Shown in pieces: positions 9,243-18,370 of a stretch of 51,992 bases of DNA (positions are counted from its first letter, which is position 1; each line of letters opens with the position of its first letter). The notes under the pieces were generated by a model. It did no database searches. It was not told the origin of the DNA and worked only from the letters and a program-made list of their open reading frames with translations. The translations under genes were made by a program, and so were the position numbers. This stretch comes from a virus. Where the stretch lies: the IMG/VR virus record IMGVR_UViG_3300011270_000008, positions 1 to 51,992 of that record; one strand, 5' to 3'.

Positions 9243-9662
9243 ATGGCCTTGCCATTGCTGAAGCTCACGTACACGTTCACGGATGAGTCAGAGCAGATCA
9301 TCACCACCCGCCTGTTCCGCTGTACCGCCGACGAGATCGCCTTCGAGCGCCGCTTTGGCTTCCCCCTGTCTGCCCGGCTGATGGTGGGAGTTCGCCAGAT
9401 GAAGGAGGCCGAGAAGTCTGCTAACGGCGAGGGCGGCGAAGAGGCTCGCATGAAGGCGCTCGCTGAGATGTCCTTCGAGGATCGCTCGGCGATGATGCGC
9501 AGCGAGGACACGGCGTTCTTCGCTTGGTGCGTCTGGAATCGCAACGCCGCGGCGAACGGAAACCCCACTGAATCCTGGGAGGTTTGGTCCACCCGCCTCG
9601 CCGCCCTCGACCTCGACAAACAGGAAGAGGTGCCGGACCCTACCGCGGCGCCCTCTGGCTGA
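9243..9662 (+). CDS. tail assembly chaperone, first frame (G-like)
   Basis: 139 residues, helical. It shields the tape measure during tail assembly. ATG 9243 follows CGGAGG. The acidic C-terminus (DLDKQEEVPDPTAAPSG) overlaps a second reading frame in the -1 phase, the typical G/GT arrangement. Its stop shares bases with the ATG at 9662 (TGATG). Confidence 0.8.
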   Translation: MALPLLKLTYTFTDESEQIITTRLFRCTADEIAFERRFGFPLSARLMVGVRQMKEAEKSANGEGGEEARMKALAEMSFEDRSAMMRSEDTAFFAWCVWNRNAAANGNPTESWEVWSTRLAALDLDKQEEVPDPTAAPSG

Positions 9663-9814
9663 TGGCCGTGGCGTGCGTCGAAACGAGCCTGCCGATCTGG
9701 GCGGCACCGGAGGACCTGCAGGAAACCCTGCTCGAAGCGTGGTGGCAGCGGCGGAAGAAGGACCAGGAGACGGCAGATCAAGCCGCTTGGGAACGCCAGA
9801 TCGGGAAGCGCTGA
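9662..9814 (+). CDS. tail assembly chaperone, second frame (T-like)
   Basis: Written here from ATG 9662 (50 residues: VETSLPIWAAPEDLQETL, then EAWWQRRKKDQE). The frame is -1 relative to the first chaperone gene and is open upstream only to the stop at 9569-9571, so any frameshift must occur between 9572 and 9662. I see no canonical X XXY YYZ heptamer there. Either slippage is non-canonical or the part is made by TGATG reinitiation. Confidence 0.7.
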   Translation: MAVACVETSLPIWAAPEDLQETLLEAWWQRRKKDQETADQAAWERQIGKR

Positions 9815-10227
9815 TGGCCGGAACCCTCTACATCGCCAACTATGCCGCCTTCCGGGCTGACTTGAAGAAGGCTGCGGGGAGCACCAAGGAAGCCACCGCG
9901 GCGATGAAGAAAGCAGGCGCGCCCGTGCTGGCGAAGGCGGCTGGCTATGCGCCAAAAGGCTCACCGGAAACTGGCGACAAGCATGGCGGTCAACTTGCGG
10001 GATCGGGAAGAATCCTCGCCGGCGGCAACAAGGGGCGAGTCGTGTTCAAGCCCGTCTATGCGCCGGGGGCTGAGTTCGGCTCCCACGGCCGCTGGCAGGG
10101 CTTCGAGAAGTGGGGCGCCACCCCCCGGTTCGGCTACCGGGCGCTCAACGAGTCGGCGGACCAGATCCTGCAGATCGTCACTGAAGAGCTGCTCCCCGTC
10201 ATGACCGCCTACGGCTGGTTCGCCTGA
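9814..10227 (+). CDS. HK97 gp10-like tail/neck component
   Basis: 137 residues, TGATG-coupled to the upstream and downstream genes. An N-terminal helix (FRADLKKAAGSTKEATAAMKK) is followed by a beta region with EFGSHGRWQGFEKWGATPRF and a C-terminal helix, which matches HK97 gp10-type tail completion proteins. Its place after the chaperones is unusual, since such genes usually precede the tail tube gene. Confidence 0.65.
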   Translation: MAGTLYIANYAAFRADLKKAAGSTKEATAAMKKAGAPVLAKAAGYAPKGSPETGDKHGGQLAGSGRILAGGNKGRVVFKPVYAPGAEFGSHGRWQGFEKWGATPRFGYRALNESADQILQIVTEELLPVMTAYGWFA

Positions 10228-12461
10228 TGGCAGGCGGTGGGACTAAGCAGCTCATCATCACCTACGGGGCCAACGGGGATGAGATCAAGCGCGTTCTCAA
10301 GGATATCGACACTTCGCATGAGAAGACGACCTCCAAGTTCGCCGCGCTGGGTGGTTCCTTCGGGATGCTCAAGGGCAATTTAGGTGAGCTGGCCGCCGGT
10401 TTCGGCCCTTTGACCGAAGCTACCTCAAAAGCCCGAGAGGGACTCGACCACATCAAGGAGAAGTTCGGCGAACTCGAAGGCGGCGCGAAGAAGGCGGGCG
10501 CCGTCATGGTGGGGGCGGGGGCGGCGTTGACTGGCATTGGTGCCATCGGTGTGGCCATCGGCGAGAAACAGGAACAGGCCAGCAAGACTCTTGAGGTGGC
10601 CGTGAAGAACACGGGCGGCTCCTACGAGGAGTTCGCCGGCAAGATCGACAAGGCAGTCACGGCTGGCGAGAAGAACGCCCACGGGGCTGCCGACACGAAG
10701 GAGGCCCTTGCCAAGCTGACGACGGCCTTGGGCGACACGGGCAAGGCCACCGATGAGATGGGCCTCGTGAGCGAGGTGGCAGCCAAGAAGCACATTTCCC
10801 TGGCAGACGCGGCTGATGTGGTGCTCAAAATCCACCAGGGGGCTGGCAAGGCCCTCAAGCAATTTGGCATCGATGCCAAGGCTGCCGGGGGCGCTGCGAC
10901 CGAACTGGCGGCAGCGCAGAAGGCCGACGAGGCTGAGGTGAAGATTGCCGAGGCTGCGAACGTAGCCGCTGCGGCCACTCAGGAGAAGCTCGTAACCAAG
11001 TACGGGCTGACGGCGGCCGGGGCGAAGGAACTAGCGGCGGCCCACGCTGCCGTCAATGCCGCCATGGCGAGCGGGGACCCGAACAAGGTGCTGGCGGCCG
11101 AGAGCCAGCTTGAGAACCAGACGTACAAGCTCTCGGCGGGGTTGAAGATGAACCAGTCGGATACGGACCTGCTAGCGAAGACCCGCTATGACCTCGACCA
11201 GAAAACCGCGCCGCTTGAGGCGGCAGATACCCGGCTGGCCAAGGCTCAGGATGCTGCCTCAAAGGCCACAGCGCAGGGCTCGTTCGAGAGTCAGGTCATG
11301 GCGAAGATCCACGGGACGGCAGCGGCTCAGGCGGACACCTTCGGCGGCAAGATCGCAGCCCTGAAGACTCACGTCCTGGACATGGCGGGGGCGATGGGGG
11401 CCAAGCTGGGGCCCGCGATCACCACGGCCGGCCCGCTCATCATGGGTGTCGGCGCCCTCATGGAATCCAACCTAATTCCCCAGATACTCACCATCGGCGG
11501 CGAGGTTGTCGGCACGGCTGCCATGTGGGTCAGCTCGTGGCTGTCGATGGCGGCAGGCACGGTCTCGGCCATGATCGGCATCGACATCTCGACTGGGGGT
11601 CTGCTGCTGATCCTCGCTGGCCTCATCGTTGCCGTGATCCTCGTTTGGAAGAATTGGGACACGATCTGGGGGTTCATCAAGGGCATTGTCACGTCGGCCT
11701 TCGACTGGATCAAACGTCACCTGGCGCTCATCTCGCTGCTGTTCGGCCCCATCGGGCTCATCATCTACGAGTTCGCCCACCACTGGCAGGGCGTGTGGCA
11801 GGCAATCACCGACGCGCTCAACTTCGCCTGGGGCCTGATCCAGCCCGTCATCCACTTCATCGGCAACATCCTGCACGACGTGATCGTGGTGCCGGCCTTG
11901 GCGATGGTTGCCGTGTGGTCCGTAGTCTGGTCCTTCATGGGGAAGGTGGTCAGCGATGCGTGGGGCGTTCTCAAGCCCATCGTGACCACCATCGGCGGCA
12001 TCATCCACTGGCTTGTGAACACCGAGCTCGAGGGCCTCAAGACTGCCCTGATGGTGCTCGCTGCTGTCTGGAACGTGATCTGGAACGGCATCCAGGCGGT
12101 GATCCAGGCTGTGTGGAAGGTCGTCGAGCCCATCGTCCATGCGATCACCCAGGGCGTCTCGGATGTGGCGGGGGCAATGAAGGCCATCGGGGGCGCGGCC
12201 GGTTCTCTCGGCCACTTCCTCGGCTTTCAAGCTGGCGGCACCGTCCCTGGAGCCGTGGGTGCCCCCATGCTGGCCGTGGTCCACGGGGGTGAGCGGATCA
12301 GCCCCGTGGGCTCGGCGGGCACGGGTGGCGGGGGCGGGGGAGACATCTACGTCAACGTCGTCGTGCAGGGCAGCGTCACCAGCGAGCGCAACCTGACCAA
12401 CACGATCTACGAGGGTCTCCTTGAGTTCAAGCGGCGCCAGGGAGCGCTGGGGCTCGCCTGA
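10227..12461 (+). CDS. tape measure protein
   Basis: 744 residues, the longest uniform helical protein in the tail module. It sets tail length and probably helps DNA pass the membrane. The first 430 residues are Ala/Lys-rich helix; a hydrophobic segment with LLLILAGLIVAVILVWK and further membrane-like stretches follow (about 455-590). The end is a Gly-rich tail. It starts in TGATG overlap with the gp10-like gene and directly follows the chaperones. A long reading frame on the opposite strand here is a composition artefact. Confidence 0.93.
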   Translation: MAGGGTKQLIITYGANGDEIKRVLKDIDTSHEKTTSKFAALGGSFGMLKGNLGELAAGFGPLTEATSKAREGLDHIKEKFGELEGGAKKAGAVMVGAGAALTGIGAIGVAIGEKQEQASKTLEVAVKNTGGSYEEFAGKIDKAVTAGEKNAHGAADTKEALAKLTTALGDTGKATDEMGLVSEVAAKKHISLADAADVVLKIHQGAGKALKQFGIDAKAAGGAATELAAAQKADEAEVKIAEAANVAAAATQEKLVTKYGLTAAGAKELAAAHAAVNAAMASGDPNKVLAAESQLENQTYKLSAGLKMNQSDTDLLAKTRYDLDQKTAPLEAADTRLAKAQDAASKATAQGSFESQVMAKIHGTAAAQADTFGGKIAALKTHVLDMAGAMGAKLGPAITTAGPLIMGVGALMESNLIPQILTIGGEVVGTAAMWVSSWLSMAAGTVSAMIGIDISTGGLLLILAGLIVAVILVWKNWDTIWGFIKGIVTSAFDWIKRHLALISLLFGPIGLIIYEFAHHWQGVWQAITDALNFAWGLIQPVIHFIGNILHDVIVVPALAMVAVWSVVWSFMGKVVSDAWGVLKPIVTTIGGIIHWLVNTELEGLKTALMVLAAVWNVIWNGIQAVIQAVWKVVEPIVHAITQGVSDVAGAMKAIGGAAGSLGHFLGFQAGGTVPGAVGAPMLAVVHGGERISPVGSAGTGGGGGGDIYVNVVVQGSVTSERNLTNTIYEGLLEFKRRQGALGLA

Positions 12462-12705
12462 TGGCAACCACCCTGGGAAAGCGAAGAGGCCCCCGAAAGG
12501 GCCTCTCCTACTCCGACTCTTGGCTCTATTCTGCTCCCTCAGACCTAGGCGGTCGGCGGTACCTCCCGAGGGCGGCTCCGTTGGTCCCTGGTCACTGCCA
12601 ACGGTTGAGCGTTGTCCCCACGGCTTGTGGCCGCTGTGCACGGGGAGCCAGTAGCTCGATAGTGCTGCTGAGTGTAAGCGAGTCGGCAGCGGGGATCAAG
12701 GGATA
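12462..12705 (+). other. 244-bp gap with hairpin between tape measure and tail-tip genes
   Basis: A hairpin, AGAGGCCC (12485-12492) with GGGCCTCT (12499-12506) and loop CCGAAA, lies just after the tape measure stop. The frame from ATG 12461 to TAA 12706 is open and coupled at both ends, but its 81 residues have no protein-like pattern. ATGGCAACCACCCT at 12461 nearly repeats ATGGCGACTACCCT at 12706, so the gap looks inserted at the old gene junction. Confidence 0.5.
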
Positions 12706-15471
12706 ATGGCGACTACCCTCGTCGGCAGCGCAGTCACCGACACGGGCGTCAAGACGCTTGTGATGTCGCCGGCCAGCATCGGCAACGGCATCGCGCTGTA
12801 CGTCAAGATCCCCGACAACGTTCACACCGTAACGAGCGTTACAGATACCAAGGGGGCGAGCTGGCAGCGGGTGGCGGATCCAAACGTGGACGGCGGCTCC
12901 ATACCCCATACCCATGAGGTGTGGCTGGGGACCGTGACGGCCACGGGGTCGACGACGATCACCGTGACCAACTCTGGCGGCACCTTCATGGACCTCGATG
13001 GGCAGGAGGCCTCGAGCGGGCTGGGGGCCTCGACGGCATGGAGCCGGGACGGCGTCCAGCAGGTGCTGGCGTCCAGCAACATCCTCACCACATTGGTGAG
13101 CTACCCGAGCCTCACCCCGGCGACCAGCGCTTGGTATGTGGGCCATGCCCGTTGCCCGCTGGCAAGCAGCTACAGCGGCACCACAGCGGGCTACACGGCT
13201 ATTACGGACGCCAACGGGAACCAGTTCATAAACAACCCCGTCGTCAGCTCGGCTGCCTCACCCTCGACGTTCGCCAACGTTGCCACGCAGTCCTACTGCC
13301 TCGGCGTGCTCATCAAGGCTGTGGCATCGGCCCCTGCCCCCACGGTCACAGGGGTCTCGCCCGTCAGCGGCACCACATCCGGCACCACTTCGGTGACGAT
13401 TACGGGGACCAACCTGACGGGGGCCAGCGCGGTCAAGTTCGGCGTGACGAACGCCAGCAGCTATGTGGTGAACAGTGCCACGACGATCACGGCCGTCGCG
13501 CCGGCACATGCTGCGGGCCTGGTGGACATCACCGTGACCACGCCGGGGGGAACGAGCGCCACGGGGGCGGCTGACCAGTACACCTTTGCCGGCGTCGCCA
13601 CGACACCGTTCCCGACGCTGATCCTGGAGTGGTCCCCGACGACCTCGCCGGCCGCCGCGCCCGTGTGGGTGAACATCACCAACCGGCTGCGGCGCTTCTC
13701 GATCAACCGGGGGCGGCGCAACTGGCTGTCCACCACGGCCCCCGGCACGGCCACGTTCGATCTCGACAACACGGACATCGCCGGCACCTCGACGGCAAGC
13801 TGGTTCACCCCGTTCAACTCTTCATCGGCCAACTACCCGAACGTCATCCCGGGCAAACGGGTGCGGCTGCGCGCGACCTTCGGGGGGATCACCTACCCTC
13901 GCTTTGTCGGCTTCACGACGGGATACCCCACGAGCTGGAACAACACCGACAGCCAAGTAACCATGACATGCATCGACGGGCTTGCCCTATTGGGGCTGGC
14001 GACCTTGCCGAGCGTGTATGCCTCAACGATCCTCAACGACGGCCCCACGGCTTACTATCGGTTTCAAGAGGGAGCCTCAGGCACCGCCGCCGACCTGTCG
14101 AGCAACGGGAACAGCGCGGCCTACTCGGGGGGCGGAATCACCTACGGGCAGGCCAGCCCCGTCACGGACACGACAGCCAAGGCCATCCTGTTCGACGGCG
14201 TCCAGGGCTACGTGGTCACGCCGAGCCTTGGTTACGGGTTCGGATGGAGCGTCGAAATGTGGTTCAAGGCTGCATCCCCCGCAACGTTGCGGATCAACAT
14301 GGTCGGCAGTGACCAGAATCAGGTACCCAACTGGTTACTCGCTCTGGATACTGCCGGCAGCGTCTACCAGCAATTCGCCGCCGTGGCGGGCCCCGCCAGC
14401 AGCTTCGTCTCGTCCGCCAGCGGTTACGCCAATGGAGCTTGGCATCATGTCGTATTTACGTGGGCGCTGAGCGGCATCCAGGGCCTCTACATGGATGGGG
14501 TAGTGGTTGCCGTGAGCAGCGGGCATGTCATCCCGGCGTTTCCGGTCTCAGGGCTCACCATCGGCCCCGGAGACGAGGTGCTCGGGGGAAGCGCTATCCC
14601 ATTGGCTACGGCCGAGGTGGCGTTCTATGCCGGCACGGCGCTCTCAGCGAGCCAGGTGGCCTCGCACTACGCTGCTCGCACGGCCTGGCTCAATGATCGC
14701 TCGGACACCCGGGTGACCAACATTCTGAACGCCTCGAGCTGGCTGACCTCCGATCGCAATGTTCAGCCTGGGGTCTCCACGCTTCAAGCTGCCGACGACT
14801 ACGCCGGCAAATCCCCAGCCACGGCGCTGAACGAGGTGGCAACGACGGAGAACGGGCTCATGTTCGTCGACCAGGCCGGACGGCTGACGTTCCTCGGGCG
14901 GGGCGTGTTGCAGACGACTCCCTACAACGTCTCGCAGGGGACTTTCGGCGACAACGTGGCGGAGATTGCCTATCCCATGGGCGATGGCAAGATCACCGCC
15001 GATGACCAGGATCTGTGGACCCGGATCCTGGTGCAGCGCAAGGGCGGCGCGCTGTTCACGGCGTCGGCCTCGCAAGCGACGATCAACCAGTTCTATACGG
15101 TTAGGACCCCTGGCACGGTGAGCACGCTGACGACTTTGGACCTCGAGGCGCAGCAGCTTGCGAACTGGCTGCTGGGTCAGGCGGAGGTGCCGGCACCCCG
15201 CATCGACACGCTGAACATGCTGGGCAACGCCGGCAACCTAGCCTCGCTGCTGGCCCGGGAGCTCGGCGACTACGTCACCTACAACGGCCGCCCGGCTGGC
15301 GTCGGTACCGTCTCGCAGGCTGCAAGAATCCTCGGCATGAAGGAGAGCGCGGACATGAAGGAGCGGATCTGGCGGACATCGTGGCTACTGTTCGCCAAGG
15401 AGCCGCAGGCGATGATCCTCGACGACGCCACGAACGGCAAGCTCGACTCGCTGCCCGGGATGGGGATCTGA
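12706..15471 (+). CDS. large tail-tip protein with TIG and LamG domains
   Basis: 921 residues. Residues 1-205 are a beta-rich adhesin-like part. An IPT/TIG domain follows (about 210-295; VTGVSPVSGTTSG, then VTITGTNLTGASAVKFG). Next is a distal-tail-like region with RLRRFSINRGRRNWL and TATFDLDN (about 305-430). A LamG/concanavalin-like domain covers about 440-665 (AYYRFQEG, VEMWFKAAS, GAWHHVVFTW), and a minor-tail C-terminus ends at 921. TIG and LamG domains bind glycans or proteins, so receptor binding is likely. ATG overlaps an upstream TAA frame. Confidence 0.85.
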   Translation: MATTLVGSAVTDTGVKTLVMSPASIGNGIALYVKIPDNVHTVTSVTDTKGASWQRVADPNVDGGSIPHTHEVWLGTVTATGSTTITVTNSGGTFMDLDGQEASSGLGASTAWSRDGVQQVLASSNILTTLVSYPSLTPATSAWYVGHARCPLASSYSGTTAGYTAITDANGNQFINNPVVSSAASPSTFANVATQSYCLGVLIKAVASAPAPTVTGVSPVSGTTSGTTSVTITGTNLTGASAVKFGVTNASSYVVNSATTITAVAPAHAAGLVDITVTTPGGTSATGAADQYTFAGVATTPFPTLILEWSPTTSPAAAPVWVNITNRLRRFSINRGRRNWLSTTAPGTATFDLDNTDIAGTSTASWFTPFNSSSANYPNVIPGKRVRLRATFGGITYPRFVGFTTGYPTSWNNTDSQVTMTCIDGLALLGLATLPSVYASTILNDGPTAYYRFQEGASGTAADLSSNGNSAAYSGGGITYGQASPVTDTTAKAILFDGVQGYVVTPSLGYGFGWSVEMWFKAASPATLRINMVGSDQNQVPNWLLALDTAGSVYQQFAAVAGPASSFVSSASGYANGAWHHVVFTWALSGIQGLYMDGVVVAVSSGHVIPAFPVSGLTIGPGDEVLGGSAIPLATAEVAFYAGTALSASQVASHYAARTAWLNDRSDTRVTNILNASSWLTSDRNVQPGVSTLQAADDYAGKSPATALNEVATTENGLMFVDQAGRLTFLGRGVLQTTPYNVSQGTFGDNVAEIAYPMGDGKITADDQDLWTRILVQRKGGALFTASASQATINQFYTVRTPGTVSTLTTLDLEAQQLANWLLGQAEVPAPRIDTLNMLGNAGNLASLLARELGDYVTYNGRPAGVGTVSQAARILGMKESADMKERIWRTSWLLFAKEPQAMILDDATNGKLDSLPGMGI

Positions 15472-15960
15472 ATGGGCTACACGACCCCCCCGACCTTCGT
15501 CGCCCTGAATGTCCTGGGGGCCTCGCAGCTCAACGTGCTCGGCCAGGACATCATCGACTTGGACCTGCGTACGCGAGCGGTGACAGCGCCGATTTCAACG
15601 AGCGAGACCACAACCTCAACGTCATACACGGATTTGGCCACGCTCGGCCCCACAGTCTCTCTGCTGACCGGCACCGCTGCTGTTGTGATGGTTCAGTGCT
15701 CCATTACGGGCAACACCGTGGCAGCGGGAAACTTCGCATCGGTGGCTGTGACGGGCGCTTCCACCCAGGCGGCGACGGACCTGGGATCGGTCAGTCACCA
15801 AGTGGCGTCGGGCTCGCTGGTTCAGGCATCCGCCGTGTTCCTCATTTCGGGCCTGACCCCCGGGACGAACACCTTCAGGATGAAGTACCGGGTGAGCAGC
15901 GGCACCGGCACGTTCGCCAACCGAATCCTGACCGTCTGGCCGGCCGCCAACATCTCGTAG
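15472..15960 (+). CDS. minor tail / receptor-binding-like protein
   Basis: 162 residues. The start, MGYTTPPTFVALNVLGASQLN, is typical of short siphovirus minor tail proteins placed after the tail tip. The remainder is a Ser/Thr-rich beta domain. It begins one base after the previous stop. A role in host binding is inferred from position and composition. Confidence 0.7.
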   Translation: MGYTTPPTFVALNVLGASQLNVLGQDIIDLDLRTRAVTAPISTSETTTSTSYTDLATLGPTVSLLTGTAAVVMVQCSITGNTVAAGNFASVAVTGASTQAATDLGSVSHQVASGSLVQASAVFLISGLTPGTNTFRMKYRVSSGTGTFANRILTVWPAANIS

Positions 15961-15969
15961 GAGACGATC

Positions 15970-16266
15970 ATGGATGAGCGACGATCCGGCGAGAGAGCCC
16001 CGTTCACGGCTGTGGTGCGGGGGGTGACGAAGAAGGTCATCCCCCACCAGCTCAAGGATGAGCTTGGGGGCCATGACGTGTGGACGACGGCCAACGGCAC
16101 GGTGATCCTTGCCAACGTCGGCCAAGCTGACCTTGAGCCTGCCGTGGCGGCGCACGTCGCTGATCCCTACCATGACCAGCCTGATCTGCGGATCGTTGCC
16201 GAGAAGGCACAGACGGATCCGGCTTTTGCAGCGCTGGCGCGCATATTGAGCATCCCCCTGTCGTGA
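15970..16266 (+). CDS. 98-residue hypothetical protein
   Basis: Basic N-terminus (RRSGERAPFTAVVRGVTKK) and a His/Asp-rich centre (HVADPYHDQPD). It lies between the minor tail gene and a lipoprotein gene, and its stop overlaps the next GTG. No family recognised. Confidence 0.65.
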   Translation: MDERRSGERAPFTAVVRGVTKKVIPHQLKDELGGHDVWTTANGTVILANVGQADLEPAVAAHVADPYHDQPDLRIVAEKAQTDPAFAALARILSIPLS

Positions 16267-16751
16267 TGCGCCAGGCGGCGGTGCTCGGGCTGGCCCTCAG
16301 CCTCGTTGCCTGCGGGGGGCATGCTGGCAAGCCGGGTATAACTCTGAACCCAGTCCAGACATCATTGGCCGCCCCCGACTACGCCCAGCAGTACCTGCAG
16401 ATCGTCACGCCGGCCAATGCGGCGCTGGCTGTGGCGAAACCCAAGCTGCTCACCCTGCCGCCGAGCGCGACGGGCACCGATGTGGCCCGCATCCTGGCTC
16501 CCTACCTGGCAGCCTCGCAGGCCATGGATGAGGCCCTGCTGCGGGCACCGTGGCCGGCCAACGTCCTGCTCGACATCCGGGCTCTGGTGACGGCTGACAA
16601 GGTGCTCGAGGCGCAGCTCCAATCGGCGGACACTCAGACGGCGCTCAGCCTGGCCGGATGGGAGAACACGCTCACACAGGACATGGGGGCGCTCAACGCC
16701 GCTGTGGCCGTGGTGCGGGCTGATCTGGGCTTGCCACCGTCGGGGCCGTGA
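16263..16751 (+). CDS. phage-encoded lipoprotein
   Basis: About 161 residues, starting at GTG 16263 or ATG 16266. The N-terminus is a type II signal peptide: Arg, then the hydrophobic run AAVLGLALSLVA, then lipobox Cys (LVAC). The mature part is helical (DYAQQYLQIVTPANAALAVAK). It would be anchored outside the cell membrane. Position before the endolysin suits a lysis-accessory or superinfection-exclusion role; neither is shown by the sequence. Confidence 0.75.
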   Translation: MMRQAAVLGLALSLVACGGHAGKPGITLNPVQTSLAAPDYAQQYLQIVTPANAALAVAKPKLLTLPPSATGTDVARILAPYLAASQAMDEALLRAPWPANVLLDIRALVTADKVLEAQLQSADTQTALSLAGWENTLTQDMGALNAAVAVVRADLGLPPSGP

Positions 16752-16761
16752 GAGTGGGAGA

Positions 16762-17625
16762 ATGGCGGCGATGATGCAAGGCGTCGACTACGCGTGGGGG
16801 CGGCCTGACCCGACGGCCATCAGGCAAGCCGGGTACCTGTTCGCCCTGCGCTACCTCGCCACAGGGGGCCCGTCGGTCTCGGGTAAGGTGATCGGCCTCG
16901 CCGAGCGCCAGGCCCTTCACGCGGCAGGACTTGGCGTGGGCCTCGTGTGGGAGACGTATGCCAACCGGCCTCTCGAGGGGACTGCAGCGGGCAACGCTGA
17001 CGGGCTGGCCGCACGGGCGCAGGCGAAGGCCTTGGGCTTTCCCGACGGCTTCCCGATCTTCGGGGCCGTGGACTTCAACCCGCCCTCGAGTCAATACCCG
17101 ACCATTGCCGCCTACCTGCAAGCCGCTGGCTTTGAGTGCTACGCCAACGCCGGGACGTGCCAGTACATGTCCGACCACGGTATCTGTCGGCATTTCTGGC
17201 AGCACGACTGGGGGGGTGGCACGTTCGAGGGGCGCCACCTTCATCAGCGGGGCCAGATCAACCTTGCGGGGGCTCAGGTGGACGTGAACGATGCTTACGA
17301 GACCTGCTGTATCTGGTTCCCTGCCCAGTCTCAACCTCAGGTTCACATTCAGTCTGTGCCTGCCCCACCCGTCCACTACCAGGAGGACAACGTGACCGGC
17401 ATCCCCGTGCATATCCCGGCTCTGGACGACCAAGGCAACGGGAACATCATGGTCCCCGGTGTGGCGGGCCGCGTTGTCTCCGTGAAGATGAACGGATCGG
17501 ATGCGGGGGGGTACGTCCCTCCGCCCCGCTGGGACTCGTTTGCCATCGGCGCTGACGAGAAGGTGAAGCTCTACGGAGGGACGCCTCATGGTGAACTTGA
17601 TCTGACCGTCTGGGTAGCAGGCTGA
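16762..17625 (+). CDS. endolysin, DUF1906-type glycoside hydrolase
   Basis: 287 residues. The catalytic domain (about 5-160) matches the DUF1906/Rv2525c-like (GH25-related) fold: GVDYAWGRPD with Asp9, LFALRYLATGG, GLVWETYANRP, FGAVDFNPP with Asp104, and HFWQHDWGG. It should cut peptidoglycan sugar chains. Residues 190-287 form a beta-rich second domain, perhaps for wall binding. No signal peptide is seen, so a holin would release it. It is TGATG-coupled to the RlpA-like gene. Confidence 0.85.
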   Translation: MAAMMQGVDYAWGRPDPTAIRQAGYLFALRYLATGGPSVSGKVIGLAERQALHAAGLGVGLVWETYANRPLEGTAAGNADGLAARAQAKALGFPDGFPIFGAVDFNPPSSQYPTIAAYLQAAGFECYANAGTCQYMSDHGICRHFWQHDWGGGTFEGRHLHQRGQINLAGAQVDVNDAYETCCIWFPAQSQPQVHIQSVPAPPVHYQEDNVTGIPVHIPALDDQGNGNIMVPGVAGRVVSVKMNGSDAGGYVPPPRWDSFAIGADEKVKLYGGTPHGELDLTVWVAG

Positions 17626-18110
17626 TGGCCCTCGTTGCGATCCTCACCTCCGCTGTGCTCTCGATTGCCACGCTCCCGAAGCCCCCGGAGGTAGGATCGG
17701 CAGCGGCGCCAGCGGGAGGGAATGCGACGACGGGTCGTGTGCGCTCCCCTTCCTTGCAACCCCTTCCCGGCGCCGATGCAGCTCCCCCGCAACCGAGGGC
17801 ATCCCTGGCCGGTGGGGGACGGCCGGGCCTCGCCTCCTGGTACGTCCCCCGGCCCTCGGCCTGCTGGGATGCCCAGGGCCGACATAGCCTGCCTGCCGGG
17901 CTCACGGTGTTCACCGCTGCCAGGGGACTGCCCTGCGGGACGCTCGTGACGGTCTCCGGGCCCGCCGGCAGCATCACCGTTCCGGTAGAAGACTTCGGCC
18001 CCGAAAGCTGGACGGGCCGGGTACTCGACCTTTCGCCGGCAGCGTTCGAGGCTGTGGCCGGCAACCTATGGACGGGCGTGGTGCCTGTCGCCTGGCGACC
18101 GGCGGCATGA
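17625..18110 (+). CDS. exported RlpA-like double-psi beta-barrel protein
   Basis: 161 residues. An N-terminal hydrophobic segment (MALVAILTSAVLSIATL) acts as signal or anchor and is followed by a Pro/Ala linker. The barrel domain (about 68-155) shows GLASWYVPRP, FTAARGLPCGTLVTV, VPVEDFGPES and RVLDLSPAAF, with the Asp pair conserved in RlpA/expansin folds. RlpA is a lytic transglycosylase or wall-loosening protein. Right after the endolysin, it is probably a second wall-attacking enzyme. Confidence 0.8.
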   Translation: MALVAILTSAVLSIATLPKPPEVGSAAAPAGGNATTGRVRSPSLQPLPGADAAPPQPRASLAGGGRPGLASWYVPRPSACWDAQGRHSLPAGLTVFTAARGLPCGTLVTVSGPAGSITVPVEDFGPESWTGRVLDLSPAAFEAVAGNLWTGVVPVAWRPAA

Positions 18111-18370
18111 CCACCTTCGGCGAGCAGTGGGGGTTTGAGCTGGGGCCTGCCGAGCGCAAGCCGATCACGGGGGCCGCGCTGGTCTGCCTGCTGCCCGGCC
18201 GCTGCCCGAGCTGCGGAGGGGCGTTGGCGTCATCGACCACCTGGCAGCCGCCGCTGTTCATCGGGTGCGGGTACGGGGAGGTTCAGGCGACGACGATCAA
18301 GAGGTGCCACTCCTGCGGGTGGTGGATCGCAACGGGGACGGTTTCGGTCAACCCCCGGGTGTTCGCGTGA
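18107..18370 (+). CDS. zinc-ribbon-like small protein
   Basis: 87 residues, ATGA overlap with the RlpA-like gene. CPSCGG and CHSCGW pairs about 35 residues apart form a likely zinc ribbon. Function unknown. It sits between wall hydrolases and the tiny membrane proteins. Confidence 0.7.
   Translation: MTTFGEQWGFELGPAERKPITGAALVCLLPGRCPSCGGALASSTTWQPPLFIGCGYGEVQATTIKRCHSCGWWIATGTVSVNPRVFA

Noticed and set aside
11472-12641. Long leftward reading frame (389 codons) opposite the tape measure gene
   Set aside because: It mirrors codon structure of the tape measure gene, is His/Asp/Gly-rich without domain pattern, and runs over the next intergenic region; GC-rich coding DNA often leaves such antisense frames open.
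12461-12706. 81-residue protein coupled at both ends
   Set aside because: Perfect TGATG and TAATG couplings argue for it, but the residues lack any protein-like pattern and the DNA holds a hairpin; the near-repeat of the start codon context gives another explanation.
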